Shown in pieces: positions 9,201 through 16,702 of a DNA stretch of 53,461 nucleotides; the first letter of the stretch is position 1; the number at the start of each line of letters is the position of its first letter. The stretch is from Candidatus Moraniibacteriota bacterium. GTDB taxonomy: Bacteria; Patescibacteriota; Minisyncoccia; Moranbacterales; UBA9337. Below the pieces are notes generated by a model. That model was not told where the DNA came from. It saw only the letters and a list, made by a program, of their open reading frames with translations, and made no database searches. A program made the position numbers and the translations under genes. The DNA is taken from NCBI GenBank assembly GCA_023229615.1, contig JALNYX010000002.1, forward strand, positions 8,797-62,257, read 5' to 3'.

Positions 9201-9364
9201 GTTCCCGTCGCAAAAGGCGGCCCATCATAAAAAGTGTACGCGGGATTGTCTTTGTTTTTTTCCAAAGATTTTTCGAATATTTTATTTTCTTTCCAAAATT
9301 CAAGAACTTCCTTTTCCATTTCAGGAAGTTTTTTTCCTACTTCAACCTTTTTAAACATAGACAA
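6239..9364 (-). CDS. ileS: Isoleucyl-tRNA synthetase
   Basis: IleRS charges tRNA-Ile. The 1041-residue protein has the HIGH-type motif (TGTPHYGHIVG, about residue 55), the editing domain, and the KMSKR loop (about residue 663), followed by the anticodon-binding domain with the long C-terminal part of the eukaryote-like IleRS type. Several Cys pairs (CTRC, CWRC, CDQC, CEKC) suggest zinc knuckles. Three short repeat-derived inserts are in frame: ASTGSAQA just after CEKC (about 571), AKSEKRKAK (about 738) and FSIFNFQFS (about 899). The gene starts 2 bases after the upstream glycosyltransferase stop. Confidence 0.97.
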   Translation of the reverse strand: MSMFKKVEVGKKLPEMEKEVLEFWKENKIFEKSLEKNKDNPAYTFYDGPPFATGTPHYGHIVGSVMKDVVPRYWTMRGKYVERKWGWDCHGLPIENIVEKELGSKKKKDIEEMGVEKFNGLCRSKVLGYVDEWKKVITRLGRWADMENAYKTMDLPYMESVWNVFKQLYDKGLIYEGYRSMHICTRCETTLSQQEVSEGYKDIKDLSAIAKFELVDEPGTFVLAWTTTPWTLIGNVALAVGKNVKYTKVRVYADKRNEKGKPIYENIIVAKDIYEKWKTEFYKDGVNQIGVKLFGLKDFSSVKGEPMVINENEIIDEMEGNALVGKKYKPLFDYYQNKGLQNEENGWKIYAADFVTTEEGTGVVHIAPAFGEDDLKLGQKEKLPFVQHVGLDGVIKKEAGDTEAQQAGYRASFAGLSVKPMTGEKDSHQKTDIEIIKYLAHNNLLFSKEKYEHSYPHCWRCDTPLINYATSSWFVAVEKVKEEALEMAKEINWTPKHMKEGRFGNWLEGARDWSISRQRFWASVMPIWVCDQCGEVRVFGSVGELEEISGEKITDIHKHIVDKITFKCEKCASTGSAQAGTMKRVPDVLDTWFDSGSMPYAQMHYPFENQEKFEANFPADFIAEGQDQTRAWFYYLHILGTALKNKPAFKNVIVNGTVLAEDGKKMSKRLSNYPDPMVMFEKYGADAVRFYLMSSPVVASENLNFKEADVADVVRGMMRMLWNSYSFFVLYANIDGWKAKSEKRKAKNTNNLLDRWIVSELHMLIRDFNLHMENYELNRACRLVPKFVDNLSNWYVRRSRKRFWKSENDNDKNEAYATLYYVLVELSKVMAPFAPFISEEIFKNLTGKESVHLEEMPMADEKLIDERLNEEMQKTREIITEALQLRAKNGIKVRQPLGQFSIFNFQFSNNEKEFLNIIKEEVNVKNVAISGEEETEGKWAVGDAGGVKVFLNTEITQELRMEGQAREVVRFIQEMRKEAGYEVDNRIQVCYDGKLELFDNFGELIAKEVLADRFSKEKLEKTDLEKDFDLDGEKVRIGICR
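6641..6670. repeat. AAAATTG heptamer repeat inside ileS
   Basis: Four consecutive copies of AAAATTG (plus strand) preceded by TG. On the coding strand it encodes FSIFNFQFS within the C-terminal domain of IleRS. The same heptamer array is found in rsmA (41204-41235) and beside tRNA-Met. Confidence 0.9.
7122..7154. repeat. TTTTCGC heptamer repeat inside ileS
   Basis: Four consecutive copies of TTTTCGC followed by a partial copy. On the coding strand it reads AAAAGCG repeats and encodes AKSEKRKAK, a charged insert between the catalytic and anticodon-binding parts of IleRS. Confidence 0.9.
7626..7653. repeat. STGSA-type repeat insert inside ileS
   Basis: The coding strand reads GCTTCGACAGGCTCAGCGC followed by AAGCAGG, encoding ASTGSAQAG directly after the Cys pair CEKC. 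From general knowledge, the core TTCGACAGGCTCAG recurs in many bacterial genomes as a short interspersed sequence. It is not part of the normal IleRS alignment, where the Cys pair is followed by G-T-M-K-R-V. Confidence 0.7.
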
Positions 9365-9366
9365 AA

Positions 9367-10542
9367 TTATATCAATGATTTATACACTTCGAGCGTTTCA
9401 CGGGCGCATTTTTCCCAATTGAAATCTTTCGCCCTTGCAAGTCCGCGTTGCTTGTATTTTTCTCTCAAATTATCATTTTGTGAAAATTCCCACATCGCTT
9501 CAGAAATCTCATTCACATTCAAAGGATTAATCATCAAAGCCGCATCACCGGCAATTTCCGGAATCGAAGAAACATTAGAAACGATTGCCGGAGTTCCTGT
9601 TGCAAAAGCTTCCAAAATAGTCATTCCAAATCCTTCATACAGCGACGGCATCACAAAAAATTCCGCTCCGGAAAACAAAGGAACCAATTCATCGCCGATA
9701 ACATATCCAGTATAGGCAATATCCCTAGAAATCCCCAAATCCTTGGCAATTTGCAAATATTCTTTGGAAAGCCAACCTCTTTTTCCAGCTAACACTAACT
9801 GATATCTGAATTTCTTTCCATTGGTTTGTCCGTTTTTAAGCAAGCATTTTTCCTTGAACTTTGCAAAAGATTGCAAGAGTCTGGTAATATTTTTACTTGG
9901 CTCAAGAGTTCCCAAAAATAAGATGTACTTCTTTTTAATTCCATAACGATCCAAAACTTTTTTTGTATTGATATCCGGAATTTCAAAAAACCTTCGATCT
10001 AATCCGCTGTAAATAATTTTTATCTTTTCATCCTTCGTTTTAAAAACCGATTGCAAATCTTTTTTCATCGACTCTGAAACCGCAATGATTCTGTCGGCCT
10101 TGCTTTCCATTAACCGATACAAAGCCTTGTCTCGACTGCGAGCAATAGCTGGAAAACAACCGGGAATTTTATATGCCCCCAAATCATTGAAAGTCACCAC
10201 GGTCTTTCCCTTATACCCCAAAGGAATCCGACTGAAAGGAGAAGTTGAATGCAAAACATCCAATTTTTCTTTTTGCAAAGTGGCAGTTCCCAGGATTTCG
10301 CTATATGCTCCAGGTAAATATTTCTTGTAATCGGAAAAGGGATAAAATTTTATTTTCACATTTGGTCGGGTGAATTTCTTCACATCTTTTTCCCGCACAC
10401 GAAAATCAAAAAACAAAACGTATTCGTTTTCTCTGTCGATTTCCAGAAGATTGCGAATCAATTGAAAAGTATAATGCCCAACTCCGATTGCGTCGCCTTT
10501 TTCCGGGTTCAAAATTGTTCGTGCATCAATTCCAATTCTCAT
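9367..10542 (-). CDS. Glycosyltransferase family 4 protein
   Basis: A GT-B fold, retaining, nucleotide-sugar-dependent glycosyltransferase of 391 residues. The N-terminal acceptor half begins MRIGIDARTILNPEKG with a glycine-rich loop (GVGHYTFQLIRNL). The C-terminal donor half has ILFLGTLEPSKNITRLLQSF and the conserved E-x7-E motif in SLYEGFGMTILEAF, followed by SNVSSIPEIAGDAALMINP. No membrane helix is visible, so it acts at the cytoplasmic face. It ends 2 bases before ileS, so the two are probably one transcript. The sugar and acceptor cannot be told from sequence. Confidence 0.9.
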   Translation of the reverse strand: MRIGIDARTILNPEKGDAIGVGHYTFQLIRNLLEIDRENEYVLFFDFRVREKDVKKFTRPNVKIKFYPFSDYKKYLPGAYSEILGTATLQKEKLDVLHSTSPFSRIPLGYKGKTVVTFNDLGAYKIPGCFPAIARSRDKALYRLMESKADRIIAVSESMKKDLQSVFKTKDEKIKIIYSGLDRRFFEIPDINTKKVLDRYGIKKKYILFLGTLEPSKNITRLLQSFAKFKEKCLLKNGQTNGKKFRYQLVLAGKRGWLSKEYLQIAKDLGISRDIAYTGYVIGDELVPLFSGAEFFVMPSLYEGFGMTILEAFATGTPAIVSNVSSIPEIAGDAALMINPLNVNEISEAMWEFSQNDNLREKYKQRGLARAKDFNWEKCARETLEVYKSLI

Positions 10543-10551
10543 AATTTTATA

Positions 10552-10580
10552 TGTCTTATTTGTCCTATTTGTCCTATTTT
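10552..10580. repeat. TTGTCCTAT 9-base tandem repeat at the end of argS
   Basis: Two full copies and one imperfect copy of TTGTCCTAT fill the 37-base gap between argS and the glycosyltransferase and run into the argS stop codon. The period is 9, not 7 as in most other tracts here. Confidence 0.7.
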
Positions 10581-12193
10581 CACATTGATTCAGGTGCGCT
10601 CACTCCAACCAATCTTAAAGTTTCTGATAGCACTATTCTAACAGCTTTTACCAGCTCTTGTCTAGCCAATGAAAGCTCAGGCTTCTTCTCATCATTCACT
10701 TTGCACACAGCATAAAATGAATGAAATTTATCCGCCAAAGAAACTGCATAGTGTGGCAATTTGTGCACTTCATAATTTTTTGAGATTTCCTCAATCAATT
10801 CCGGAAATTTACCCATCTCTCGAATCAAGCTTATTTCTTTTTTATGGACTAGCAAAGACAAATCAACCGCCTTTCTATTTTTAATACGTTCGCCACTTTC
10901 CGCTTCTTCCATTTTTCTCAAAATCGAACAAATTCTCGCATGCGCATATTGAACATAAAAAACAGGATTTTTTTCACTACGCTCCAACGCCAAATTCAAA
11001 TCAAAATTTATGTGGCTCGTCGGAGCATAAGATGTAAAAATAAATCTGACTGCGTCTTTTCCGACTTCCTCCAGCAAATCATCCAGTGCAAAATATATCC
11101 CCTTTCGTTTTGACATCTTAATTTCTTTTCCGTCTTTAATGACTCTGACGATTTGCGTCATAATCAAGTCTAGCTTTCCTTTCTTATGCAAAAAATTTTC
11201 CACGAAAGATTTCACAACTTCTGCCTGTTTGTGATGATCCGCTCCTTGGATGTTTATCAATTTATCAAAGCCTCTTTCAATTTTATTTTTATGATACGCG
11301 AAATCAGTTGCCGAATAAGTCTTGAAACCGTTTGATTTGATCAAAACCCTGTCTTTATCATCCCCAAATTGAGTTGATTTAAACCAAATAGCTCCATCCT
11401 TTTCATATATCAAATCACACTCTCGAAGCAAATCGACCGCTTCATCAACTTTACCATTTGTATGCAAACTTTTTTCCGAAAACCAAATGTCGAAATTTAC
11501 TCCCAACTTTTCGCAGGTAGGCTTGATAAATTTTTCCAAAATTACATTCGCCCCCCAATTTCCGACTTCCATCGGATCGTTCATTTTTTCACTTTTCTGA
11601 CTTGCCAAATCATCCACATAATCTCCTCGATATTGAGTTTCTTCGTCCTTTAGGATAGAATGCCCCAGCATCAAAACCTGATTGCCAAAATCATTCACAT
11701 AATATTCTCTTTCAACTTGATGATTGCTTTTTTTCAAAACATTCGCCAGCGCATCGCCCAACGGTCCTCCTCTGGCATTTCCCAAGTGAATCGGTCCGGT
11801 TGGATTAGCACTCACAAATTCAATTAAAAATTTCTTTTTATCGCCAATTTTAGAATTTCCATATTCTTCTTTTTTTTCATTTATTTCTCTCACTTTATTT
11901 TGAAAATATTCTGAAGATAAATAAAAATTGATATACCCAGGTTTCACCACTTCAACTTTTTCTAAAAATTTTACATTTTTATCTGTCATTTTACATTTTA
12001 ATATTTGCGTTTTAATTTCTTCAGCAATTTCCATCGGGCTCTTCTTTAATATTGAAACTAAAACCATCGCAACATTAGTCGCATAATCCCCAAATTTCTC
12101 GTCTTTCGGATAATCCACCACGAAACCGGTCTGCTCCAATCCGAACAAATCTTTTACCGCTTTTTGGATTTTTTTTTCCAGTTCTTTTTTCAT
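10580..12193 (-). CDS. argS: Arginyl-tRNA synthetase
   Basis: ArgRS charges tRNA-Arg. The 537-residue class I enzyme has the N-terminal Add-1 domain, the HIGH-type motif in EFVSANPTGPIHLGNARGG (about residues 127-146), a KMSKRKG loop near residue 360, and the DALR anticodon-binding domain with the C-terminal RIVLSETLRLVGVSAPESM. Length is on the short side of normal. It is followed by the glycosyltransferase and ileS on the same strand. The stop codon abuts a short tandem repeat. Confidence 0.97.
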   Translation of the reverse strand: MKKELEKKIQKAVKDLFGLEQTGFVVDYPKDEKFGDYATNVAMVLVSILKKSPMEIAEEIKTQILKCKMTDKNVKFLEKVEVVKPGYINFYLSSEYFQNKVREINEKKEEYGNSKIGDKKKFLIEFVSANPTGPIHLGNARGGPLGDALANVLKKSNHQVEREYYVNDFGNQVLMLGHSILKDEETQYRGDYVDDLASQKSEKMNDPMEVGNWGANVILEKFIKPTCEKLGVNFDIWFSEKSLHTNGKVDEAVDLLRECDLIYEKDGAIWFKSTQFGDDKDRVLIKSNGFKTYSATDFAYHKNKIERGFDKLINIQGADHHKQAEVVKSFVENFLHKKGKLDLIMTQIVRVIKDGKEIKMSKRKGIYFALDDLLEEVGKDAVRFIFTSYAPTSHINFDLNLALERSEKNPVFYVQYAHARICSILRKMEEAESGERIKNRKAVDLSLLVHKKEISLIREMGKFPELIEEISKNYEVHKLPHYAVSLADKFHSFYAVCKVNDEKKPELSLARQELVKAVRIVLSETLRLVGVSAPESM

Positions 12194-12219
12194 ACGCTCT
12201 TATTCTACCATACTATAAA

Positions 12220-13002
12220 TTAATTTCTGATTGATAATTGCTTTTTAATAAATTCCAGAAAATCGACGACTCGCGCCGATTGTTCCGATTGCAATAAAAA
12301 CGGCTCTACATCCTTGGCTAAATATTTAAAATCCAACTCCTCACATCGCGCCACCAGTTTTTCAATAAATTCATTCTTAGAAACCGCCAGTGTCTTTTCT
12401 ATGTAGGAAAAATCCGGCTGTGTCTTGCCATACAGATAGCTTACATCATAAAAATCTCGGCCTTTTTCCCGCTTGCGCTGGAGAATAGTGATGAGTTTTT
12501 GTGCTAAAATGATTTCCGGCGGGTTCACCAGGATATTCCGATAAATATCAAATTTGTTCAGCGTATGCAATATCGGTTCGAAATTTTTATCTTTTCTCAC
12601 TATATCGATGCGCACTAAGATTTTCTCGTTGCCCGCCGCGCTGATATTCGACTCTTGCAGGATATGCGGAAATTTTATATAGCAATGGTAAGCGCCTTTT
12701 TCCACTAGGCGCGTTTCCATTTCAAACCCCTTGAGTTTCATATCAGCTATCACAACTTCCATTAATTCCGCGAAATCATCGAAAGACAATCCGAAATTAT
12801 CAAAATCCAAATCCTCGGAAAAACGATTTTCTTCATACACGATGCGTAGTGCCGTTCCACCGATAAAACTCAAAAATGCGCTCTTTTTTTGCTTGTACAG
12901 CGAATCCAGCAGTTCATATTGCAAATATTCCACCAAGATGCTTTTTACGGACACGTTCGCGATATCGGAATAATATTTTTTAAGTTGGGGTAATGTCAGC
13001 AT
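12220..13002 (-). CDS. AbiEii-type nucleotidyltransferase toxin
   Basis: The 260-residue product belongs to the AbiEii/AbiGii toxin family (DNA polymerase beta-like nucleotidyltransferase fold). The two family motifs are clear: FIGGTALRIVYEENRFSEDL at residues 47-66, with Gly48, Gly49, Ser62, Asp64 and Asp66, and the later basic block AQKLITILQRKREKGRDFYD. In characterised AbiE systems the toxin modifies tRNA or blocks translation and stops phage spread. It overlaps the antitoxin gene by 7 bases. Whether this pair defends against phage or only stabilises DNA cannot be decided from sequence. Confidence 0.88.
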   Translation of the reverse strand: MLTLPQLKKYYSDIANVSVKSILVEYLQYELLDSLYKQKKSAFLSFIGGTALRIVYEENRFSEDLDFDNFGLSFDDFAELMEVVIADMKLKGFEMETRLVEKGAYHCYIKFPHILQESNISAAGNEKILVRIDIVRKDKNFEPILHTLNKFDIYRNILVNPPEIILAQKLITILQRKREKGRDFYDVSYLYGKTQPDFSYIEKTLAVSKNEFIEKLVARCEELDFKYLAKDVEPFLLQSEQSARVVDFLEFIKKQLSIRN

Positions 13003-13604
13003 ATTTTATCAAATAAAAGATTTATACTGTTTGTTAATTTTTCAATATTATATTCTTTGAGATAAATATCTATTTTCTTCCTGTCCATCACGCGCCGAAG
13101 TTCATCGCAATTCATCCTCAATCCATCAATATCCTTTTGATCATTCAACTTTCCCAAATTGAAATAAAAATAATCTAGCAAGGCTTTTTCCGGCTCCGCG
13201 ACCAGATATTTTCCAGATGAAGTTTCCATCGGCACATAGCCAAAAAATAATTTCGGCTGAATATGATGATAAATGAAATTTCCGAAATCATTGGAAAATT
13301 TCCTGGTAGCTTTGGTAGTTATAGCGGTTTGCGCGTACACCATTTCAGGTATCAGTCCGTAATGACTTAGCATAGTTTCCATACTAAGATAACTGGGCTG
13401 ACATAGCAGGAAAGAAATTTCTAGTGCCACCAAGTTTTCTTTTTCATCCGTGAAAAAATACACTCCTCTTTTCAAACGGCCGATATAGTTCTTTTTTTGC
13501 CACAAAGACAACTGATAATTATACACATTCAGTTTTTGCAACAAAATATCCAAACTGGTAAAATATGGCTTATTTATAGCTTTTTTAAATTCTTGGTATT
13601 TCAT
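12996..13604 (-). CDS. AbiEi-type antitoxin / transcriptional repressor
   Basis: The 202-residue partner lies directly upstream of the toxin, the order expected for AbiE. It has an N-terminal winged-helix region (about residues 15-60, with FTSLDILLQKLNVYNYQLSL and GRLKRGVYFF) and a C-terminal domain with the family motif VAEPEKALLDYFYFNLGK. AbiEi proteins repress their own promoter through inverted repeats, and an 18-bp perfect palindrome lies between its consensus promoter and its ATG. There is no Shine-Dalgarno sequence before the start. Confidence 0.85.
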   Translation of the reverse strand: MKYQEFKKAINKPYFTSLDILLQKLNVYNYQLSLWQKKNYIGRLKRGVYFFTDEKENLVALEISFLLCQPSYLSMETMLSHYGLIPEMVYAQTAITTKATRKFSNDFGNFIYHHIQPKLFFGYVPMETSSGKYLVAEPEKALLDYFYFNLGKLNDQKDIDGLRMNCDELRRVMDRKKIDIYLKEYNIEKLTNSINLLFDKIC

Positions 13605-13607
13605 TTA

Positions 13608-13662
13608 ATTATTAAATTTAATAATCTATTGAAATTATACATCTATGCTCTCTGATTGTCAA
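13608..13662 (-). promoter_or_regulatory. abiE promoter and palindromic operator
   Basis: The minus strand has TTGACA (13657-13662), a 17-base spacer and TATAAT (13634-13639): a perfect consensus promoter. A perfect 18-bp palindrome, ATTATTAAATTTAATAAT (13608-13625), begins just after the predicted transcription start (about 13627) and ends 4 bases before the antitoxin ATG. It is the obvious candidate for autorepression by the antitoxin. Confidence 0.8.
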
Positions 13663-13724
13663 ACGTAACACGGTTTTTTCTACTAAAAACTGCACATTCG
13701 CCTTTTATGAAAGCGCAAAAGCAA

Positions 13725-13749
13725 AAACCCCAACACAATGTCGAGGTTT
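13725..13749 (-). terminator. Intrinsic terminator upstream of the abiE promoter
   Basis: On the minus strand AAACCTCGACA and TGTTGGGGTTT form an 11-bp stem with a three-base loop and two G-U pairs, followed by more T residues. The nearest upstream minus-strand gene ends at 14043, so the transposase remnant appears to lie between that gene and this terminator. Confidence 0.65.
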
Positions 13750-13770
13750 CTGTGAAAAAGACTACAGAAA

Positions 13771-14006
13771 AAGTGCCTAGTGGCACCTTTCTTTGGGCAC
13801 TTTAAGGATGATGTGGACTACAAAGATTGCAAAACATTTGAGCAGTTGCACTTACTAATTGAGGAATATGTGAAATATTACAATCATGGAAGGTATCAAT
13901 GGGATCTAAAAAAGATGACTCCCGTTGAATACAGAAATCATCTTTTAGAATTTGCCAGGTAGTTTTTTATTCCGCGTCCACTTTAAAGGGTACACTTCAC
14001 TTTTTT
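13771..14006 (+). mobile_element. Remnant of an IS3-family insertion sequence
   Basis: Only the 3' end of the element is left: the last part of the transposase frame and a terminal segment ending near GTCCACTTTAAAGGGTAC, which resembles an IS3-family right end. The left boundary lies near a small inverted repeat (GTGCC-TAGT-GGCAC). No upstream transposase sequence, left end or full-length copy is present in the window. Confidence 0.65.
13780..13962 (+). pseudogene. C-terminal fragment of an IS3-family transposase (OrfB, integrase core)
   Basis: About 60 codons remain, reading FFGHFKDDVDYKDCKTFEQL and then YVKYYNHGRYQWDLKKMTPV. This is the end of the DDE integrase core of IS3/IS150-like OrfB: the segment with the third catalytic Glu lies just before the preserved part, and the YNHGRYQW and MTPVEYRNHLL motifs close the domain. 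The first two catalytic Asp residues are missing, so it cannot be active. The apparent GTG start is accidental. It is the only plus-strand coding sequence in this part of the window. Confidence 0.85.
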
Positions 14007-14042
14007 GGTGTTTTTAAAAATACATTTTCAACGGTAAAAAAA

Positions 14043-14654
14043 CTAGAAGTGGGCACAATAAGCATAACACTGACCTTGACTCTGAGCGGCACAATGACAT
14101 CCGTTATTTATTGGAGTGGCATTAAGATAATCATCAGTTGAATCCGCTGGATCAATACCTGAACAACCCGTGCGAATATCTCCCGCGTTGCAAGTAACAT
14201 CACAGTAATAAAGTCCGGCTGAACCTTTATTTATAGTACAACTAGGCGTATTCACAGTAAAACCCCCGACACTCGTTATTGCTCTACAATTTGCCCCATC
14301 CTGATCGCAATATGCTGACGCTCCAACTTGACCCTCAACATCAAGCCTAAGAGATCCATCTGGCGTATTATCTCCGATTCCGACGTTCCCCACCGGAATA
14401 AGAAGGGCATTGGCAGTGTTTGTTAGAACCATTTCCCTGACAGTCAAGTCGCCACTTTTTATTTGAGTTCCGATACCGGTATTAATCGGCGCTCCGATAT
14501 TTCCTCCCGGAGGAGCAACTGTCGGATCTGTCCAGGCGCTCACCATTGCCATTCCACCTCCCAGCAAAAGTCCCAGTGCCAAAGAAAAGAACAACCATTT
14601 GATGTTTTTAATCATACTCCTTTCTTTCTTGATTGATGTTTTTATCGTTTTCAT
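14043..14654 (-). CDS. Secreted protein with N-terminal signal/anchor
   Basis: The 203-residue product has a hydrophobic signal at about residues 18-40 (WLFFSLALGLLLGGGMAMVS) and a mature part that opens with WTDPTVAPPGGNIGAPINTG, a start I know from several Patescibacteria exported proteins. The C-terminal half is cysteine-rich (about a dozen Cys between residues 113 and 200). The start may be the internal ATG at 14615 (MIKNIKW), which has GGAG only one base upstream; neither start has an ideally spaced binding site. Function unknown. Confidence 0.65.
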   Translation of the reverse strand: MKTIKTSIKKERSMIKNIKWLFFSLALGLLLGGGMAMVSAWTDPTVAPPGGNIGAPINTGIGTQIKSGDLTVREMVLTNTANALLIPVGNVGIGDNTPDGSLRLDVEGQVGASAYCDQDGANCRAITSVGGFTVNTPSCTINKGSAGLYYCDVTCNAGDIRTGCSGIDPADSTDDYLNATPINNGCHCAAQSQGQCYAYCAHF

Positions 14655-14675
14655 TTTTATTATTCTATAAAAAAA

Positions 14676-15017
14676 TTATTCTACTTGATTAATGGAAGTC
14701 ATTGCCTCGTCAATTTTCACATTTTCCTCGCTTGTCATTTCATTTCCCGGTTGTTCCAAAGAGCTTAACGCTTCATCAATTAACAATTCATCCTCTTTTG
14801 TCTTTTCCTCATCTGGTCGCCCTAAAGAATTTTTCGCTTCATCAATTAACGCGTCGTACTGATTTTTTTGAATATCTGTCAATGGTTGCATTACCTGTTC
14901 CTTTGTTTGATTATTCCGATTTTTTATACTCAACGAAAGGAAAAGAAGTATAAACAACAACAACGCCACTACTAAAATGACATAAATAACTATTTTATTT
15001 TCTTTTTTAATTTGCAT
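14676..15017 (-). CDS. Membrane-anchored protein with three short acidic repeats
   Basis: The 113-residue product has one membrane helix at about residues 9-31 and an acidic tail made of three related units of roughly 25 residues: YDALIDEAKNSLGRPDEEKT, ELLIDEALSSLEQPGNEMTS and NVKIDEAMTSINQVE. The shared core is IDEAxxSL, which suggests short helices with the same face. I recognise no family. It lies between two secreted-protein genes on the same strand and may form an operon with them. Confidence 0.6.
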   Translation of the reverse strand: MQIKKENKIVIYVILVVALLLFILLFLSLSIKNRNNQTKEQVMQPLTDIQKNQYDALIDEAKNSLGRPDEEKTKEDELLIDEALSSLEQPGNEMTSEENVKIDEAMTSINQVE

Positions 15018-15055
15018 GTTTGTAATAAAAAATTATACTTTATTCCTACTTATTT

Positions 15056-16066
15056 TTACGGAGCCACTTCTCTCCAAGAGCTATCAACACAAGTGTTAAC
15101 CTCGCACAATGCGCCGCACAAATCAGGACACGATCCGTTATTTGTTGTTCCGTCATCGCAACCTTCGCCGGAGCTCACAATTCCATCCCCACAAACTGCC
15201 GGAAGCACGCTCACATTAATCGTCTTTATTTCAGTTTTTCCACCCTGGGAAATCCGCACCTGCGCCGTTCCGGTAGACGCATACGTGCAATCATATGATT
15301 TACTTGTATCTGTTGTGGTATAGGAAACATCATAAACTCCATCGCTTTCATCGCAATTAAATTCATAAGTGATATCGCCGGTAGTTGTTGAGGTATCTTC
15401 TCTGGAGGCTGTGAGAGTTGAAGTCAAGGATGAGCATCCAACACAAGAATTCGGAGAAGCAGAAAGACTAACATTCAAAACCTTGGGCGCTTCGAAACTC
15501 GCGCGAGAAAAATCAATCCATCCCAATTCATCCGACCAGGCATAACCGGAAAAAGTACTCGCAGAAGAATTAATAGAAATTCCATAGGAAGATCCATCTT
15601 GCGCTGTTCCACTTAAACTAATCCATCCCAACCATCCGCCGGAATTTCCCGCCGCATTAGCTGATGCAATTTGTTCAAATCTCGCCCAACCTTCCAAATT
15701 ATTTCCGACTCTTCTGGCACTGCAAACCCCAACCGGGCATCCTCCCAATCGAGAACTGTCAAATGTGATATACCCCAAACCGAAACCGGAATCATCTCCT
15801 CCGCTCCAAGCCTCTCCGGACAATTCTCCATCAGCCATTGGAATATTGACACCATAATCAACCGCTCCGGAATTATTAGTATTATTCATACTAAGCCATC
15901 TGACATTGGTGCTAGTTCCATCTCCCGGAAAAACTCCGTCTAATTCCGTTCCGCCTCCCCAAAGCCATCCAAGCGCATTATCTCCAGTTCCCGCTTTTAT
16001 TTTGGCAACACTGACCATAGCAAAAACCGCAATAAACACAATCAGTAATATAATTCTTTTTTTCAT
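15056..16066 (-). CDS. Secreted protein with Gly/Trp repeats and a Cys-rich C-terminal motif
   Basis: The 336-residue protein has a signal peptide (about residues 3-25, ending KIKAG) and a domain with repeated W-G-S/D blocks: WLSMNNTNNSGAVDYGVNI, GEAWSGGDDSGFGLGYITF, GWLGWISLSG and GYAWSDELGWIDFS. It then has an Ig-like region (residues 195-285) and ends with CGDGIVSSGEGCDDG, a Myxococcus-type cysteine repeat. This is an exported surface or extracellular protein of unknown binding target. Confidence 0.7.
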   Translation of the reverse strand: MKKRIILLIVFIAVFAMVSVAKIKAGTGDNALGWLWGGGTELDGVFPGDGTSTNVRWLSMNNTNNSGAVDYGVNIPMADGELSGEAWSGGDDSGFGLGYITFDSSRLGGCPVGVCSARRVGNNLEGWARFEQIASANAAGNSGGWLGWISLSGTAQDGSSYGISINSSASTFSGYAWSDELGWIDFSRASFEAPKVLNVSLSASPNSCVGCSSLTSTLTASREDTSTTTGDITYEFNCDESDGVYDVSYTTTDTSKSYDCTYASTGTAQVRISQGGKTEIKTINVSVLPAVCGDGIVSSGEGCDDGTTNNGSCPDLCGALCEVNTCVDSSWREVAP

Positions 16067-16111
16067 TTTTGTTTTTGTTTTAAAAACCTACGAAAAAACC
16101 CAAGAAAAGAA

Positions 16112-16140
16112 TTGACTAAGTTATTTTTTAATTATACAAT
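16112..16140 (+). promoter_or_regulatory. Promoter of smpB
   Basis: TTGACT (16112-16117), a 17-base spacer and TACAAT (16135-16140). A second, extended -10 (TGA-TATAAT, 16164-16172) lies closer to the gene and could be an additional start. Confidence 0.65.
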
Positions 16141-16225
16141 AATTTAATTATATTACAATAAGCTGATATAATAAAATTGTGGATAACATTTAAGAAAATT
16201 ACATTTTTTCTTCATAAAAACCGCT

Positions 16226-16681
16226 ATGAAAGCATTGGCTGACAACAAAAGAGCGACTTTTGATTATACCCTTATTGATAAATATGAGGCTGGCTTGGTT
16301 TTGAGCGGACAAGAAGTGAAATCCATTAAAACCGGACACCTCAGCCTCAAAGGAAGCTTTGTTACGATCAAAGCATTTGAATTATATTTGACTAATGCCT
16401 TTATACCGCCCTATCCTTTTGCCGGACAACTGAAAAATTATGATCCCAGTCGTTCCCGCAAACTGCTAGTCAAAAAATCAGAAATAAAAAGACTACTCGG
16501 GAAAGTCCACGCTGAAGGCTTGACATTGGTGCCGATTCGAGTCTATACTAGGAAAAGACTAATCAAGCTGGAATTCGCTTTAGCTCGCGGAAAAAAGAAA
16601 TTCGATAAACGAGCAGATATAGCAAAAAAGGAAGCCTCCAGGAGAATAGCTAGAAATTTAAAAACCTCGAGAAATTTCTGA
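16226..16681 (+). CDS. smpB: SsrA-binding protein SmpB
   Basis: SmpB binds tmRNA and delivers it to stalled ribosomes in trans-translation. The 151-residue product has the OB-fold core beginning at ADNKRATFDYTLIDKYEAGL, with the GQEVKSIKTG motif, then a long basic C-terminal tail (KKFDKRADIAKKEASRRIAR) that enters the decoding centre. Length is normal. It ends with TGA, showing that UGA is a stop in this organism. The tmRNA gene starts 22 bases after it, a natural functional pairing. Confidence 0.97.
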   Translation: MKALADNKRATFDYTLIDKYEAGLVLSGQEVKSIKTGHLSLKGSFVTIKAFELYLTNAFIPPYPFAGQLKNYDPSRSRKLLVKKSEIKRLLGKVHAEGLTLVPIRVYTRKRLIKLEFALARGKKKFDKRADIAKKEASRRIARNLKTSRNF

Positions 16682-16702
16682 GTTTTTTAATTTCCAAAAA
16701 AT

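Noticed and set aside
8783..9715. 310-codon frame on the plus strand
   Set aside because: It is antisense to the well-supported ileS and glycosyltransferase genes and shows no family motif.
16226..16681. UGA recoding as glycine (as in Gracilibacteria/SR1)
   Set aside because: smpB and several other complete genes end at TGA at the expected family length, so TGA is a stop here.
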